Below are positions 35,539 through 44,549 of a stretch of 64,000 nt of DNA, in pieces. The notes beneath the pieces are model-generated. The model saw only the letters and a program-made list of their open reading frames with translations, searched no databases and had not been told where the DNA came from. This DNA is from Deltaproteobacteria bacterium (GTDB lineage Bacteria > Desulfobacterota > Syntrophia > Syntrophales > UBA2210): the NCBI GenBank assembly GCA_016933965.1, contig JAFGTS010000042.1, positions 1-64,000 on the forward strand. Direction: 5' to 3'. The position numbers and the translations under genes are program-made. Numbering within the stretch: the first letter of the stretch is position 1; every line of letters begins with the position of its first letter.

Positions 35539-36374
35539 TCACCAGACTTGCGCCGGCGAAGGTGAATCTGTATCTGAAAGTTCTCGGTAAACGGGCGGAC
35601 GGCTATCATCATATTTTGACCCTGATGCAGCGCGTCGGTCTCTATGATGAATTGACCTTTTCCCCCGGATCTGACGGACTGGCGGTTCGATGTCCCGGAA
35701 GCGAACTTCCTGAAGACAAAGGGAATATCGTTCATCGGGCGGCCCGGTCTCTCTTTGAGCACGTGTCACGATCCCCCGGCGTGGAGATAACCATAGGAAA
35801 GAACATTCCCATAGCGGCCGGTCTTGGAGGCGGGAGTTCCGACGCTGCAACGACCCTCCTGACGCTGAATGAAATGTTCGAATTCGGCTGTTCCGGGGAA
35901 GAACTGATGAAGATCGGTGCCCGTATCGGGGCGGACGTTCCCTTTTTCATTTTCGGGAAAACGGCCTGGGCGACCGGTATCGGCGAGCGTCTCGAACCCG
36001 CCGGAGATATTCCCGCTTTGTCGTTCCTCCTGGTCAATCCGGGCTTTGAATTGTCCACACGTACGGTGTATGAAGGCTTAAAAATGGGATTGACAAACGG
36101 GGTAATACAATATAATATGCCGCGATTCCAAACACTGACCCAGGTTGTTAGAGGATTGTATAACGATTTGGAGAGGGTATCTATACGGCTGCACCCCGTT
36201 ATATCGGAGATCAAGAAGCTTCTCATGGAACACGGGGCAATCGGTTCATTAATGTCCGGCAGTGGCCCTACCGTTTTCGGAATCTTCAGGAATGAGGAAG
36301 ATACAATTGCGGCTGAACGGGAAGTAGCAAAGGTGCAGGTCGGTTCTGTGTTCAGGGCACAATCCATCCCATGA
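35535..36374 (+). CDS. ispE: 4-diphosphocytidyl-2-C-methyl-D-erythritol kinase
   Basis: This 279-residue GHMP kinase phosphorylates CDP-methylerythritol in the MEP isoprenoid pathway. The N-terminal APAKVNLYLKVLGKRADGYH segment, the ATP loop PIAAGLGGGSSDAA and the C-terminal GSLMSGSGPTVFG motif are all present. It starts with GTG inside the DUF1844 stop codon. tRNA-Gln and prs follow, the classical order in this group. The length is normal. Confidence 0.96.
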   Translation: MITRLAPAKVNLYLKVLGKRADGYHHILTLMQRVGLYDELTFSPGSDGLAVRCPGSELPEDKGNIVHRAARSLFEHVSRSPGVEITIGKNIPIAAGLGGGSSDAATTLLTLNEMFEFGCSGEELMKIGARIGADVPFFIFGKTAWATGIGERLEPAGDIPALSFLLVNPGFELSTRTVYEGLKMGLTNGVIQYNMPRFQTLTQVVRGLYNDLERVSIRLHPVISEIKKLLMEHGAIGSLMSGSGPTVFGIFRNEEDTIAAEREVAKVQVGSVFRAQSIP

Positions 36375-36386
36375 TTTTTGATGTAA

Positions 36387-36461
36387 TGGGGCGTCGTCAA
36401 GTGGTAAGACACAGGATTTTGGTTCCTGCATTCGGAGGTTCGAATCCTCCCGCCCCAGCCA
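36387..36461 (+). tRNA. tRNA-Gln (anticodon TTG)
   Basis: The acceptor TGGGGCG (36387-36393) pairs with CGCCCCA (36451-36457), followed by discriminator G and CCA. The D arm, anticodon loop with TTG, and GTTCGAAT T loop are intact. It is embedded between ispE and prs and is probably processed from their shared transcript. Confidence 0.95.
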
Positions 36462-36488
36462 TTTATAACGGAAGAATGAAATAATCAG

Positions 36489-37430
36489 ATGCTTGAGAGA
36501 ATCAAGATATTTTCGGGAAATTCAAACATTCACCTGGCGGAAGGTATCTGCAGGAAACTGGGCGTGCGGCTTGGAGATGCCCAGGTGACCACCTTCAGCG
36601 ACGGAGAGACCCGGGTCGAGATCGATGAAAATGTCCGGGGAATGGATGTCTTCATCATTCAATCCACCTGTACCCCCGTGAACAACAGCCTGATGGAATT
36701 GCTCATCATGATCGATGCCATGAAGCGGGCCTCGGCTGATCGGATCACGGCTGTTATTCCCTATTACGGCTATGCCCGGCAGGACAGAAAGGTGGTTCCC
36801 CGGGCGCCGATCACGGCCAAGCTGGTGGCCGACCTGATCACCACCGCCGGCGCGACCCGCATCCTGTCCGTTGATCTGCACGCCGGCCAGATCCAGGGCT
36901 TCTTCAATATTCCCGTGGACAATCTTTACGCAACGCCGCTCCTTCTCGACTACATACGAAACAGGCAGATGAAAAACATGGTGATCGTATCACCCGATAC
37001 GGGTGGCGTCGTCCGGGCCCGGGCCTTTGCCAGACGGCTCGGTGCATCACTGGCGATCGTCGACAAGCGCAGGGATACGCCGAACGAATCGCAGGTTATG
37101 AATATCATCGGGTCTGTCAGGGACATGAACGTTATCATCCTCGACGACATGATCGACACGGCGGGAACCATGGTGCAGGCCGCGGAGGCCTTGAAGGAGA
37201 ACGGGGCGCTGGAGGTCACGGCGTGTTGTACGCATCCCGTCCTGTCGGGCCCTGCCATTGAACGGATCGAAGCATCGGAGATCTCGGAGGTTGTGGTTAC
37301 CGACACCATCCCTCTCAGAGAGAACGCGCATTCCTGTTCGCGGATAACCATTTTATCCATTGCTGATACGCTCAGCGAGGCGATCAAGCGCATTTATTAT
37401 AATGAATCAATCAGTTCGTTGTTTGTATAG
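36489..37430 (+). CDS. prs: Ribose-phosphate pyrophosphokinase
   Basis: This 313-residue enzyme makes PRPP from ribose 5-phosphate and ATP for nucleotide, histidine and tryptophan synthesis. It has the SDGETRVEI start region, the flexible-loop YYGYARQDRK, DLHAGQIQGFFNIPVDN, and the PRPP loop DDMIDTAGTMVQAAEAL. The Shine-Dalgarno is weak, so translation may depend on the upstream operon transcript. rplY follows after nine bases. Confidence 0.97.
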   Translation: MLERIKIFSGNSNIHLAEGICRKLGVRLGDAQVTTFSDGETRVEIDENVRGMDVFIIQSTCTPVNNSLMELLIMIDAMKRASADRITAVIPYYGYARQDRKVVPRAPITAKLVADLITTAGATRILSVDLHAGQIQGFFNIPVDNLYATPLLLDYIRNRQMKNMVIVSPDTGGVVRARAFARRLGASLAIVDKRRDTPNESQVMNIIGSVRDMNVIILDDMIDTAGTMVQAAEALKENGALEVTACCTHPVLSGPAIERIEASEISEVVVTDTIPLRENAHSCSRITILSIADTLSEAIKRIYYNESISSLFV

Positions 37431-37439
37431 GAGAATTGC

Positions 37440-38129
37440 ATGAAGACGATGACGTTGGAAGCATGGCGCCGCGAGGATACCGGGAAGGGTGCTTGCAGAA
37501 GATTACGGGCCGAGGGACGTGTGCCGGCCGTTTTTTACGGGTATCAGGCGGACCCTGTTTCGCTGTCTGTGCGTGATGCGGAATTGATCAGGCTTATTGA
37601 GATGGCGCGCATTGAAAGCCTTTTCGTCAACCTTGCCATCAGCGACGATGATACCGTTCATGAAAAACTCTCCATCATCAAGGATTACCAGGTGAATTCG
37701 GTCAAGAAGCATCTTGTTCATGCCGATTTCTATGAAATCAAGATGGATAGAGAAGTGGTCATAGAACTTCCCATAAGTCTGGTCGGAGAACCGGCCGGTC
37801 TTGAACAGGGGGGTGAGCTGACCCAGTCGAAGCGGGAATTGAAGGTCTCCGGACTCCCTTCGATACTGCCCGAGGCGGTCGAGGTGAATGTCAGCCATCT
37901 GGAACTCGGCGATTCCCTGCGGGTTGCCGATGTGGCACTGGCTGAGGGAATTACCGCCCTTGATTCGGAGGATTCGGTGATTGCCACCGTCGTCGCGACA
38001 CGGCGGGCCCTGACCGCTGCAGAGATGGAGCAAGCCGAAGCCGCCGAGGCTGCCGAGGAAGCGTCCGCTGTTGAGGAAGCCGCTGAAGAAGCCGCAGCCG
38101 AAGAGGGCAGTGAGGAGAAAGGCGAGTAG
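37440..38129 (+). CDS. rplY: 50S ribosomal protein L25, long (Ctc/TL5) form
   Basis: This 229-residue 5S-rRNA-binding protein has the L25 domain (about 1-92; ACRRLRAEGRVPAVFYG) and the TL5-type C-terminal beta domain (about 95-190). A low-complexity Ala/Glu tail (about 193-229) follows. Ctc forms are stress-associated in some bacteria. It is in the usual prs-rplY-pth order, with pth 10 nt downstream. Confidence 0.95.
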   Translation: MKTMTLEAWRREDTGKGACRRLRAEGRVPAVFYGYQADPVSLSVRDAELIRLIEMARIESLFVNLAISDDDTVHEKLSIIKDYQVNSVKKHLVHADFYEIKMDREVVIELPISLVGEPAGLEQGGELTQSKRELKVSGLPSILPEAVEVNVSHLELGDSLRVADVALAEGITALDSEDSVIATVVATRRALTAAEMEQAEAAEAAEEASAVEEAAEEAAAEEGSEEKGE

Positions 38130-38139
38130 CGTTTATACA

Positions 38140-38739
38140 ATGCTTCCCCTGAAGCTCATTGCCGGTCTTGGCAATCCGGGTGACCGGTATCTGCACAGCC
38201 GACATAATTTTGGTTTTATGGTTCTTGAAAATCTTGCGCGGGAAAACAATATTCCGGTCAGTGAAAGGCGGTTTGATTCTCTCATGGGAAGGGGGGTTCT
38301 TGAAGGGACACCGGTTATTTTAGCAAAACCTCAGACCTTCATGAACCTCAGCGGGATTTCCCTTGAAAAGCTGGTTGGATATTTCAAGGTGCCCTGCGAA
38401 GATGTCATTGTTCTTCATGATGATCTGGATATCGTTCTTGGCGATATTCGGATAAAACAGGGAGGAGGTGACGGAGGGCATAAAGGAGTCATGTCGATCA
38501 TCGATCACCTGGGTGAGGCGGAATTCATCAGGGTTCGTCTGGGTATTGGAAGACCCCCCGCGGATGATATGGTTGAGTCCTACGTCCTGAAACATTTTTC
38601 CGCGGCCGAAAAGGCGGTGGTGCCCGGCGTTATCACACGGGCCACGCAGGCGGTGCTGGAGATAATTGCATCGGGAGCGCAGGCGGCGATGAACAGATTC
38701 AATGTAAGGATTACAAACAATTCAGGTAAGGAGGTATAG
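38140..38739 (+). CDS. pth: Peptidyl-tRNA hydrolase
   Basis: This 199-residue enzyme releases peptides from dropped-off peptidyl-tRNA. LIAGLGNPGDRYLHSRHNFGF carries the catalytic His and neighbouring Asn; MNLSGISLEKL and VLHDDLDI with the key Asp, and GGDGGHKGV follow. The frame is open back to 38071 inside rplY, but the family start MLPLKLIAGLGNPG is the ATG at 38140. Confidence 0.96.
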   Translation: MLPLKLIAGLGNPGDRYLHSRHNFGFMVLENLARENNIPVSERRFDSLMGRGVLEGTPVILAKPQTFMNLSGISLEKLVGYFKVPCEDVIVLHDDLDIVLGDIRIKQGGGDGGHKGVMSIIDHLGEAEFIRVRLGIGRPPADDMVESYVLKHFSAAEKAVVPGVITRATQAVLEIIASGAQAAMNRFNVRITNNSGKEV

Positions 38740-38748
38740 TCAAGGATC

Positions 38749-40800
38749 ATGGAATTTTTAGTAAATTATGCATGGTTATGGGGCCTCATCGGGCTGATTC
38801 TGGCGTTTCTTATCTATAAGTATGTAACGTCATTTTCGCCCGGTAATGAAGTTATGGTTGAAATCATGGAGCGGATTCATGCCGGTGCCATGGTGTTTCT
38901 GAAACGGGAATATAAAATAATCGCGATTTTTGTGGTCATTGTATTTGTCGTTCTTTTCTTCGCCCTCGAGAACAGTATGTCGGCGGTGGCCTTCCTCTCG
39001 GGTGCCATCGGCTCACTGCTGGCCGGTGTCTTCGGTATGCAGGCGGCGACACTTTCGAACGCAAGGACCGCTGAAGCCGCAAATACCCACGGACAGGGCA
39101 AGGCGCTGACGGTGGCGTTTTTCGGCGGTTCGGTCATGGGGCTGTCCGTTGCTTCCCTCGGTCTCCTTGGACTGGGTATATTCTTCTACTATTTTTCGGA
39201 GAAAGACCCGGTCGTCATCAACGGTTTTGCCATGGGTGCTTCCTCGATCGCCCTCTTTGCCCGTGTCGGCGGTGGTATCTTCACGAAGACGGCCGATGTC
39301 GGCGCCGACCTGGTCGGTAAGATTGAAGCCGGTATTCCCGAGGACGACCCGAGAAATCCCGGTGTGACCGCCGACAACGTCGGTGACAACGTCGGGGATA
39401 TCGCCGGTATGGGCGCCGACCTGTACGAATCTTACTGCGGTTCGGTTGTCGCGGCCATTGCCATCGGGGCCACCATGGGGGAATTCAAGAGTGTCTGGAT
39501 GATGCTTCCCATGCTGTTCATCGTTGTGGGACTTCTTGCCTCGGTTATCGGGATCGGGCTCTTCAACTTCCTGAAGAACATGAAACCACAGTCCGCCCTG
39601 AGCAATTCTCTCTATATCGCCGGAATTCTTTTCATCATTGCGGCATTTGTCGTTGTGAAATATTCGACGGCCAACATTCCGATCGAGCACCTGAAAGAGC
39701 TGGGCATGATCGGAAAACTGGGCCCCTTCTGGGCCGTTCTTCTCGGTATCATCGCCGGTATGCTTATCGGTGCGGTAACAGAATACTACACGGCACGCGG
39801 TCCTGTCGAGAGGGTCGCCGCAGCCTCCCAGACGGGTCCGGCGACGAACATCATCACGGGATTCGCCGTAGGCCTTGAAAGTGTTGTTGCCCCGGTGTTC
39901 TTTATCGCCATAGCGATCTGGCTGGCCTATATCGCCTGCGGTCTTTACGGTATTGCGATCGCCGGCGTGGGGATGCTCGGCACGGTCGGTATGACCATGT
40001 CCGTCGACAGCTACGGTCCCATCGCGGATAACGCCGGCGGTATCGCCGAGCAGGCACATATGCCCCATCAGGTACGTGAGATCACCGATGGTCTTGATGC
40101 AGTCGGCAACACCACGGCGGCCATTGGAAAAGGGTTCGCCATCGGTTCTGCCGCGCTGACGGCCCTGGCCATGTTCGCCGCCTATACAGCGACGATCAAG
40201 ACCTTCCCCGGTTTTGAGAACTTTGCTCTCGACCTGACGGAAGCCCATGTCATTACGGGTGTCTTTCTCGGCGGCCTGTTCCCCTGCCTGGTGGCGGCCC
40301 TGACCATGAGCGCCGTCGGTGATGCGGCGTTTGACATGGTCAATGAGATCAGGCGTCAGTTCCGGGAAATCCCTGGGATCATGGAAGGCACGACACCTCC
40401 CGACACGAACCGATGTGTTGATATCGCCACCACGGCGGCCCTCAAGAGAATGATCTTTCCCGGAGTTTCCGCCGTTCTGGCACCGGTGCTTGTCGGGATA
40501 TTGATCGGTCCCCATGCCTTGGGTGGATTTTTGGCCGGCGCGACGCTGGTAGGTGTCATCATCGGTCTTCTCATGGCGAATGCCGGTGGCGCCTGGGATA
40601 ATGCAAAGAAATTCATCGAAAAGGGCAACTTCGGCGGCAAGGGTTCCGACGCCCACAAAGCGGGCGTTGTCGGTGACACCGTCGGCGACCCCTTCAAGGA
40701 TACCTCCGGTCCTTCGATGAACATTCTGATCAAGCTGATGTCGGTTGTTTCGCTGGTTACCGCTCCGGCGATCGTCGTGATGTACCAGATGATTTACTAA
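38749..40800 (+). CDS. hppA: Membrane pyrophosphatase, K+-dependent type
   Basis: This 683-residue integral membrane pyrophosphatase has about 16 helices and couples PPi hydrolysis to ion export. The substrate loop [25 protein letters not shown] and the second Asp set near [16 protein letters not shown] are intact. [12 protein letters not shown] has Ala where K+-independent enzymes have Lys, so it is K+-dependent; H+ versus Na+ transport cannot be settled by eye. It lies between pth and ychF, which are normally neighbours. It would save energy from PPi made in acyl-CoA activation. Confidence 0.95.
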   Translation: MEFLVNYAWLWGLIGLILAFLIYKYVTSFSPGNEVMVEIMERIHAGAMVFLKREYKIIAIFVVIVFVVLFFALENSMSAVAFLSGAIGSLLAGVFGMQAATLSNARTAEAANTHGQGKALTVAFFGGSVMGLSVASLGLLGLGIFFYYFSEKDPVVINGFAMGASSIALFARVGGGIFTKTADVGADLVGKIEAGIPEDDPRNPGVTADNVGDNVGDIAGMGADLYESYCGSVVAAIAIGATMGEFKSVWMMLPMLFIVVGLLASVIGIGLFNFLKNMKPQSALSNSLYIAGILFIIAAFVVVKYSTANIPIEHLKELGMIGKLGPFWAVLLGIIAGMLIGAVTEYYTARGPVERVAAASQTGPATNIITGFAVGLESVVAPVFFIAIAIWLAYIACGLYGIAIAGVGMLGTVGMTMSVDSYGPIADNAGGIAEQAHMPHQVREITDGLDAVGNTTAAIGKGFAIGSAALTALAMFAAYTATIKTFPGFENFALDLTEAHVITGVFLGGLFPCLVAALTMSAVGDAAFDMVNEIRRQFREIPGIMEGTTPPDTNRCVDIATTAALKRMIFPGVSAVLAPVLVGILIGPHALGGFLAGATLVGVIIGLLMANAGGAWDNAKKFIEKGNFGGKGSDAHKAGVVGDTVGDPFKDTSGPSMNILIKLMSVVSLVTAPAIVVMYQMIY

Positions 40801-40823
40801 CAGTTCACAGCAGAGTTGGTATG

Positions 40824-40857
40824 AAAAGGGGTGGAATCAGTTCCACCCCTTTTTTTC
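40824..40857 (+). terminator. Intrinsic terminator after hppA
   Basis: AAAAGGGGTGGAA (40824-40836) pairs perfectly with TTCCACCCCTTTT (40841-40853) around TCAG, followed by TTT. Confidence 0.9.
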
Positions 40858-40864
40858 TGTTTCC

Positions 40865-40893
40865 TTGACAGTATCGCCGAAACAATCTACCTT
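40865..40893 (+). promoter_or_regulatory. Possible ychF promoter
   Basis: TTGACA (40865-40870) and TACCTT (40888-40893) are 17 nt apart. The -10 is weak, but the preceding terminator requires a new promoter near here. Confidence 0.4.
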
Positions 40894-40956
40894 CGGTTGC
40901 AATACCGGTGGTGTTTGAAGCGGTCCCGGATATACCGTGAGGAAAGGGGAGAACCA

Positions 40957-42054
40957 GTGGGATTCAGGTGCGGGATAATCGGACTTCCGAACGTGGGAAA
41001 ATCGACGATCTTCAACGCGCTCACGGCAGCCGGCGCGGAGGTGGCGAATTACCCCTTCTGTACGATCGATCCGAACGTGGGCATTATGCCTGTTCCTGAT
41101 GAGCGTCTTGAATTCATAGCGGGCATCATCAAACCGCCGAAATTCACCTACACAACAATGGAGTTCGTCGATATTGCCGGACTGGTACGCGGTGCAAGCA
41201 AAGGAGAGGGATTAGGGAATAAATTCCTCGGTAATATCCGTGATGTGGATGCGATCGTCCACATAGTGAGATGTTTTGATGACCCGAACATATCCCACGT
41301 ACATGGTAAGATCGATCCGCGGAGCGATATTGAGGTCGTCAATACTGAACTGATCCTTGCCGACCTTGAGACGGTGGAGAAAAGGATCGCCAAGGTCGAG
41401 CGGCAGTCAAAAGCGGGGGACAAATCGTTCGTCAGAGAGCTGAACACCTGCGGGAATATCAGGGACATGCTTGGCAGAGGGATACCCGCCCGGCTTGCGG
41501 TCATTGAGAATGAGGAGGATGAGAACACGCTCAGGGAACTCCATTTACTCACGGCTAAGAATATCCTTTACGTGGCGAACGTGAGTGAAACCGTTCTCAG
41601 GAACGGATACCCGTATATTGCGGATGTCCTGGAAACAGCCCGAAGCGAGGGAGCCAGAGCAATTGTGATTTGTGGTGATATGGAATCGGAAATAGCCGCA
41701 CTGCCGCCTGAAGAGAGAAGGGATTTTCTCGATGATCTTGGTCTCGATGAATCGGGTCTCCAGAAACTGGTCAAGGCCGGATACGAGATGCTTGACCTGA
41801 TAACGTTCTATACCACGGCCGGAACGGAACTGAGGGCATGGACGATCAGAAGAGGGACCAGGGCCGCTGCGGCGGCCGGCAGAATCCACTCGGACATGGA
41901 ACGTGGGTTCATCCGTGCCGAGGTCCTTGCCTATGAAGATTTTTTTCGGCTTCAAAGCATGACCGAAGCGAAAGATAAGGGAGTGCTTCGTTTCGAAGGA
42001 AGGGATTATGTCGTTCGGGACGGAGATATCATTTTTTACCGCTTCAAAGTGTAA
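40957..42054 (+). CDS. ychF: Ribosome-binding ATPase YchF
   Basis: This 365-residue Obg-family P-loop ATPase has GLPNVGKST (Walker A) and the NVSE motif in place of NKxD, which is the reason YchF prefers [20 protein letters not shown], a coiled-coil insert and a C-terminal TGS domain ending [11 protein letters not shown] are also present. The frame opens at 40831 inside the terminator. The GTG at 40957 gives the family start [14 protein letters not shown]. Confidence 0.96.
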   Translation: MGFRCGIIGLPNVGKSTIFNALTAAGAEVANYPFCTIDPNVGIMPVPDERLEFIAGIIKPPKFTYTTMEFVDIAGLVRGASKGEGLGNKFLGNIRDVDAIVHIVRCFDDPNISHVHGKIDPRSDIEVVNTELILADLETVEKRIAKVERQSKAGDKSFVRELNTCGNIRDMLGRGIPARLAVIENEEDENTLRELHLLTAKNILYVANVSETVLRNGYPYIADVLETARSEGARAIVICGDMESEIAALPPEERRDFLDDLGLDESGLQKLVKAGYEMLDLITFYTTAGTELRAWTIRRGTRAAAAAGRIHSDMERGFIRAEVLAYEDFFRLQSMTEAKDKGVLRFEGRDYVVRDGDIIFYRFKV

Positions 42055-42771
42055 AAACCCTCTCATCGATCTCCTTGAGAAATTTTCGGAAAATGAATAC
42101 AGACCTCGTTTCCAGGTAGAAAATGGGTACTGCATATACCCATTTCATGCTCAGCAAAATCATTCTTGTCAGGGCGCCGGAATCGTGATTGTATGATGCT
42201 CCATGGACGGTTTCACCGATAGTGCTTTCTCCTTTATTTGTAAGTGTAATTGCAGAAAGGTTTGTTTTACGTTTCCTGCGGGAAGCGTCTCCTCGTTCAG
42301 GATCAACGGTCACGCTGGACGTGGTGGGGGGGGAGAGACAGGGTCTTGCTTGTTAACCGCAGAAACCCCCGAAATGGTCACCAAGGGAACAAGCAAGACC
42401 CTTCCTCAAATTCCGATCCGTTTCTGTAACATCCTTCGTCATTCCACAGAGGGCAGTATTTCCTTTTCAGCTCACCTCCAAGAAAATTTCTGTCATTTTC
42501 AGGATTCAAGGTGCCAAGGTTTCAAGGGTTCAAGTGGAAAACCGGGAATGTCCAAGAATGTGAATCTATCTTGGACATCACGCCGAACATGAATGAATAC
42601 GAGCACTATATAAAAGTACAATACGAAAAAACGACCCCTTGACCCCTCTAATCCTTTCCCCACGTCATTCCCGGCCCTCTCATGCTCGGCGTGGCAGCCG
42701 TTCTTGTGCTTTGCCGGGATGTATGGCACAATAAATCTTACTTTAAAAAAAAGCACCTGGTTTGAACGGTT
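42055..42771. other. Long non-coding gap with inverted repeats
   Basis: No reading frame here has a ribosome binding site or protein-like composition. The gap holds an AAATGGGTA/TACCCATTT hairpin (42121-42145), the 14-bp inverted repeat at 42341-42401 and a degenerate TTTCAAGG-type repeat at about 42502-42536. Confidence 0.55.
42341..42401. repeat. 14-bp perfect inverted repeat
   Basis: GGGTCTTGCTTGTT (42341-42354) and AACAAGCAAGACCC (42388-42401) are perfectly complementary around a 33-nt loop. No T run follows on either strand, so it is not a standard terminator. Confidence 0.7.
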
Positions 42772-43740
42772 GTGACTAAGCAGCAATCCATAGGAGACTT
42801 AGGTCGCTTCTGGGGCTTTTCATTCGAGAAGGTTCGGGAGGACCTCCCCCTTGCCGGGAGTCCCGAACGTTCGGTCAACAGGTATGTTCTTGAGGAAGCA
42901 CTGGGTGGGCTGTATATCCTTGAGGAGCTTTCCCCCGGGAGCTTGTACCGGAAACGGAAGATCGCGGAAGCTCTCCATTACCTCCGTGCGGCGGGATTAA
43001 CCCCGATACAGCCCTGTCTGAAGAACCGGCGGGGGGATTTCATTACCGAAACTGAAGGAAAGTACTGGCAGGTCATGCCGTATGTCCAGGGGGTCCCTCT
43101 GCGCCGGCCGTCTTATGTTGACGATGAGTGGCGGGGGAGACTGCTCGCGGACTTCCTTGTCCGATTGCGGGTGGTTGCCGGAGATATCCCATTTTTCAAC
43201 CCGCTGAAGCCCTTTTCTATCGCGGCCTATATCCATCATTTCATGATGGTACTGGAGCGGCATGATCCCGACATGAAACAAAGGGTTTCACCATTGTTCG
43301 ATTTTCTGAAACGATCTTTCATGGATATACACGATGATCTCCCCCGGGGTTTCTGTCATGGCGATTACCATGTGATGAATGTTATCTGGGGCGCCTCCGG
43401 TATAAAAGCAGTCATCGACTGGGAATTTTCCGGGTTCAAACCGAACATGTACGATGTCGCGCTTCTGATAGGCTGTGTGGGCATTGAGGATCCGGAGGCA
43501 CTGACGGGCGGTCTTGTGAATGCATTTCTCTCGGGACTCAGCGGATCGGAACTGATGGAACCTGGCAACCGAAGCGGAAGCGTTCTGCCCGAGTTCGTCC
43601 TTGCCGTTCGTTTTGCCTGGCTTGCAGATTGGCTGAGAAGAGGGGATAGGAATATGGTTTCTCTTGAACTTGACTATATGAGCCTTCTTGTTGAAAATTG
43701 CGAACTTTACCGTGATGCATGGTGCAGGCGGGTATCGTGA
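42772..43740 (+). CDS. APH-family (aminoglycoside phosphotransferase-fold) kinase
   Basis: This 322-residue protein has a kinase fold of the APH/choline-kinase type. The Brenner motif FCHGDYHVMNVIW and the metal-binding AVIDWEFSG are intact near residues 198-225. CotS-type or homoserine-kinase-type members are the closest looking; the substrate is unknown and antibiotic resistance need not be implied. It starts with GTG with no clear Shine-Dalgarno. It stands alone after a 0.7-kb gap and is followed by a strong hairpin at 43747-43776. Confidence 0.8.
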   Translation: MTKQQSIGDLGRFWGFSFEKVREDLPLAGSPERSVNRYVLEEALGGLYILEELSPGSLYRKRKIAEALHYLRAAGLTPIQPCLKNRRGDFITETEGKYWQVMPYVQGVPLRRPSYVDDEWRGRLLADFLVRLRVVAGDIPFFNPLKPFSIAAYIHHFMMVLERHDPDMKQRVSPLFDFLKRSFMDIHDDLPRGFCHGDYHVMNVIWGASGIKAVIDWEFSGFKPNMYDVALLIGCVGIEDPEALTGGLVNAFLSGLSGSELMEPGNRSGSVLPEFVLAVRFAWLADWLRRGDRNMVSLELDYMSLLVENCELYRDAWCRRVS

Positions 43741-43746
43741 GAAAAG

Positions 43747-43776
43747 GAACGGCCGCAGCAGAAGCTGCGGCCGTTC
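43747..43776 (+). terminator. Strong hairpin after the APH gene
   Basis: GAACGGCCGCAGC (43747-43759) pairs perfectly with GCTGCGGCCGTTC (43764-43776) around AGAA. There is no T run, so it may act as an mRNA stabiliser or a Rho-assisted end. Confidence 0.55.
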
Positions 43777-43811
43777 GTAATCCGTATATATACCAAGAGG
43801 CGTTGCAGTCC

Positions 43812-43905
43812 TCTCAGATTCGAGGGGGGGGTGCCGGCGGATGGAAAGGAGGGAACCAAAAACCACCCGCCGGCAGTATAAATTGAGGGGGATTGAGTGC
43901 CTCAA
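43812..43905 (+). other. Structured intergenic region with GGA-rich loops
   Basis: TGCCGGCGG (43832-43840) pairs with CCGCCGGCA (43867-43875) around a loop holding ATGGAAAGGAGGGAACC-type sequence. TTGAGG (43883-43888) pairs with CCTCAA (43900-43905). It lies between convergent genes and contains no credible coding frame. Confidence 0.4.
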
Positions 43906-43975
43906 TACTCGCAGATCCTCATGGACCGGTTGGCGGTGGGCTACTTAAGGAGGGATGTGTGGATTGCCGACAACC

Positions 43976-44185
43976 TTATTCGTCCTGTTGAAAATCTGAG
44001 AGAAAAAACTCTGAGCTTGCTTCCTTCGTTATGGAATTCTTCTTTTCTTCCGTAATCCCGTCGCTCAATTCTTCATTTGTTGATACGAAGAAGCTTTGTT
44101 CTCGATTCTCTTCTTCTTTTAAAAGATCGCTTTTGCTTACGTTTGTAGTTCGTTTTGTTCTTTCTTTCCTGCTTGCCTTTTTCAT
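43976..44185 (-). CDS. Small charged protein, possible sigma-54-controlled gene
   Basis: This 69-residue protein has a basic N-terminus (MKKASRKERTKR) and an acidic Ser/Glu-rich rest, with no hydrophobic segment. The Shine-Dalgarno is weak (TAGGTATTT). The local sequence is AT-rich, unlike the neighbours. A good -24/-12 promoter lies 96-110 nt upstream, and a GAF-AAA+ activator gene ends about 365 nt further upstream. I do not recognise the protein; the transcript could alternatively be a regulatory RNA. Confidence 0.4.
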   Translation of the reverse strand: MKKASRKERTKRTTNVSKSDLLKEEENREQSFFVSTNEELSDGITEEKKNSITKEASSEFFLSDFQQDE

Positions 44186-44280
44186 AAATACCTAAAAACC
44201 CGTTCCAAACACCGCCTTTGAAAATAACCCGGTCTAGCAATCTTGAAAGAACTTGAAGAAGCTGTTTGTTCTATGTGTTC

Positions 44281-44295
44281 GCAATAACGATGCCA
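44281..44295 (-). promoter_or_regulatory. Candidate sigma-54 (-24/-12) promoter
   Basis: The minus strand reads TGGCATCGTTATTGC (44295-44281), with GG-N10-GC spacing and full TGGCA and TTGC matches. The first eight bases equal those of the site at 18191. It points at the 69-residue gene. Confidence 0.6.
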
Positions 44296-44445
44296 TTATC
44301 CGGAAAATCGTTTTTATTTTTTTCAAAAAAATAAAAATGTAAGTGACAACGGTAGGTTATAAAAGAATAACCTTTCAGTGACGGTGGAGATCGCAGCGGA
44401 TTTGTCGGGAGGGAACATGAAATGCCTGCAAGGGGCTGCATTTCT

Positions 44446-44460
44446 GTGCGATATGCGCAC
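44446..44460. promoter_or_regulatory. Palindrome, possible activator site
   Basis: GTGCG-ATATG-CGCAC is a perfect 5-bp dyad about 150 nt upstream of the -24 element at 44295, the usual distance for a sigma-54 enhancer. The activator gene is next to it. The rest of 44186-44549 holds no gene. Confidence 0.35.
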
Positions 44461-44549
44461 TATTATGAGGCTATCGGCTCTTCTTCGCTGAATATATGCA
44501 GCAGGAGAGGTGTGCTATTATAGAACATGCTGTTTGATATTCGCACACA

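Noticed and set aside
42203-42592. A 129-residue frame in the 42-kb gap
   Set aside because: No ribosome binding site; it crosses a strong inverted repeat and repeat tracts and looks non-coding.
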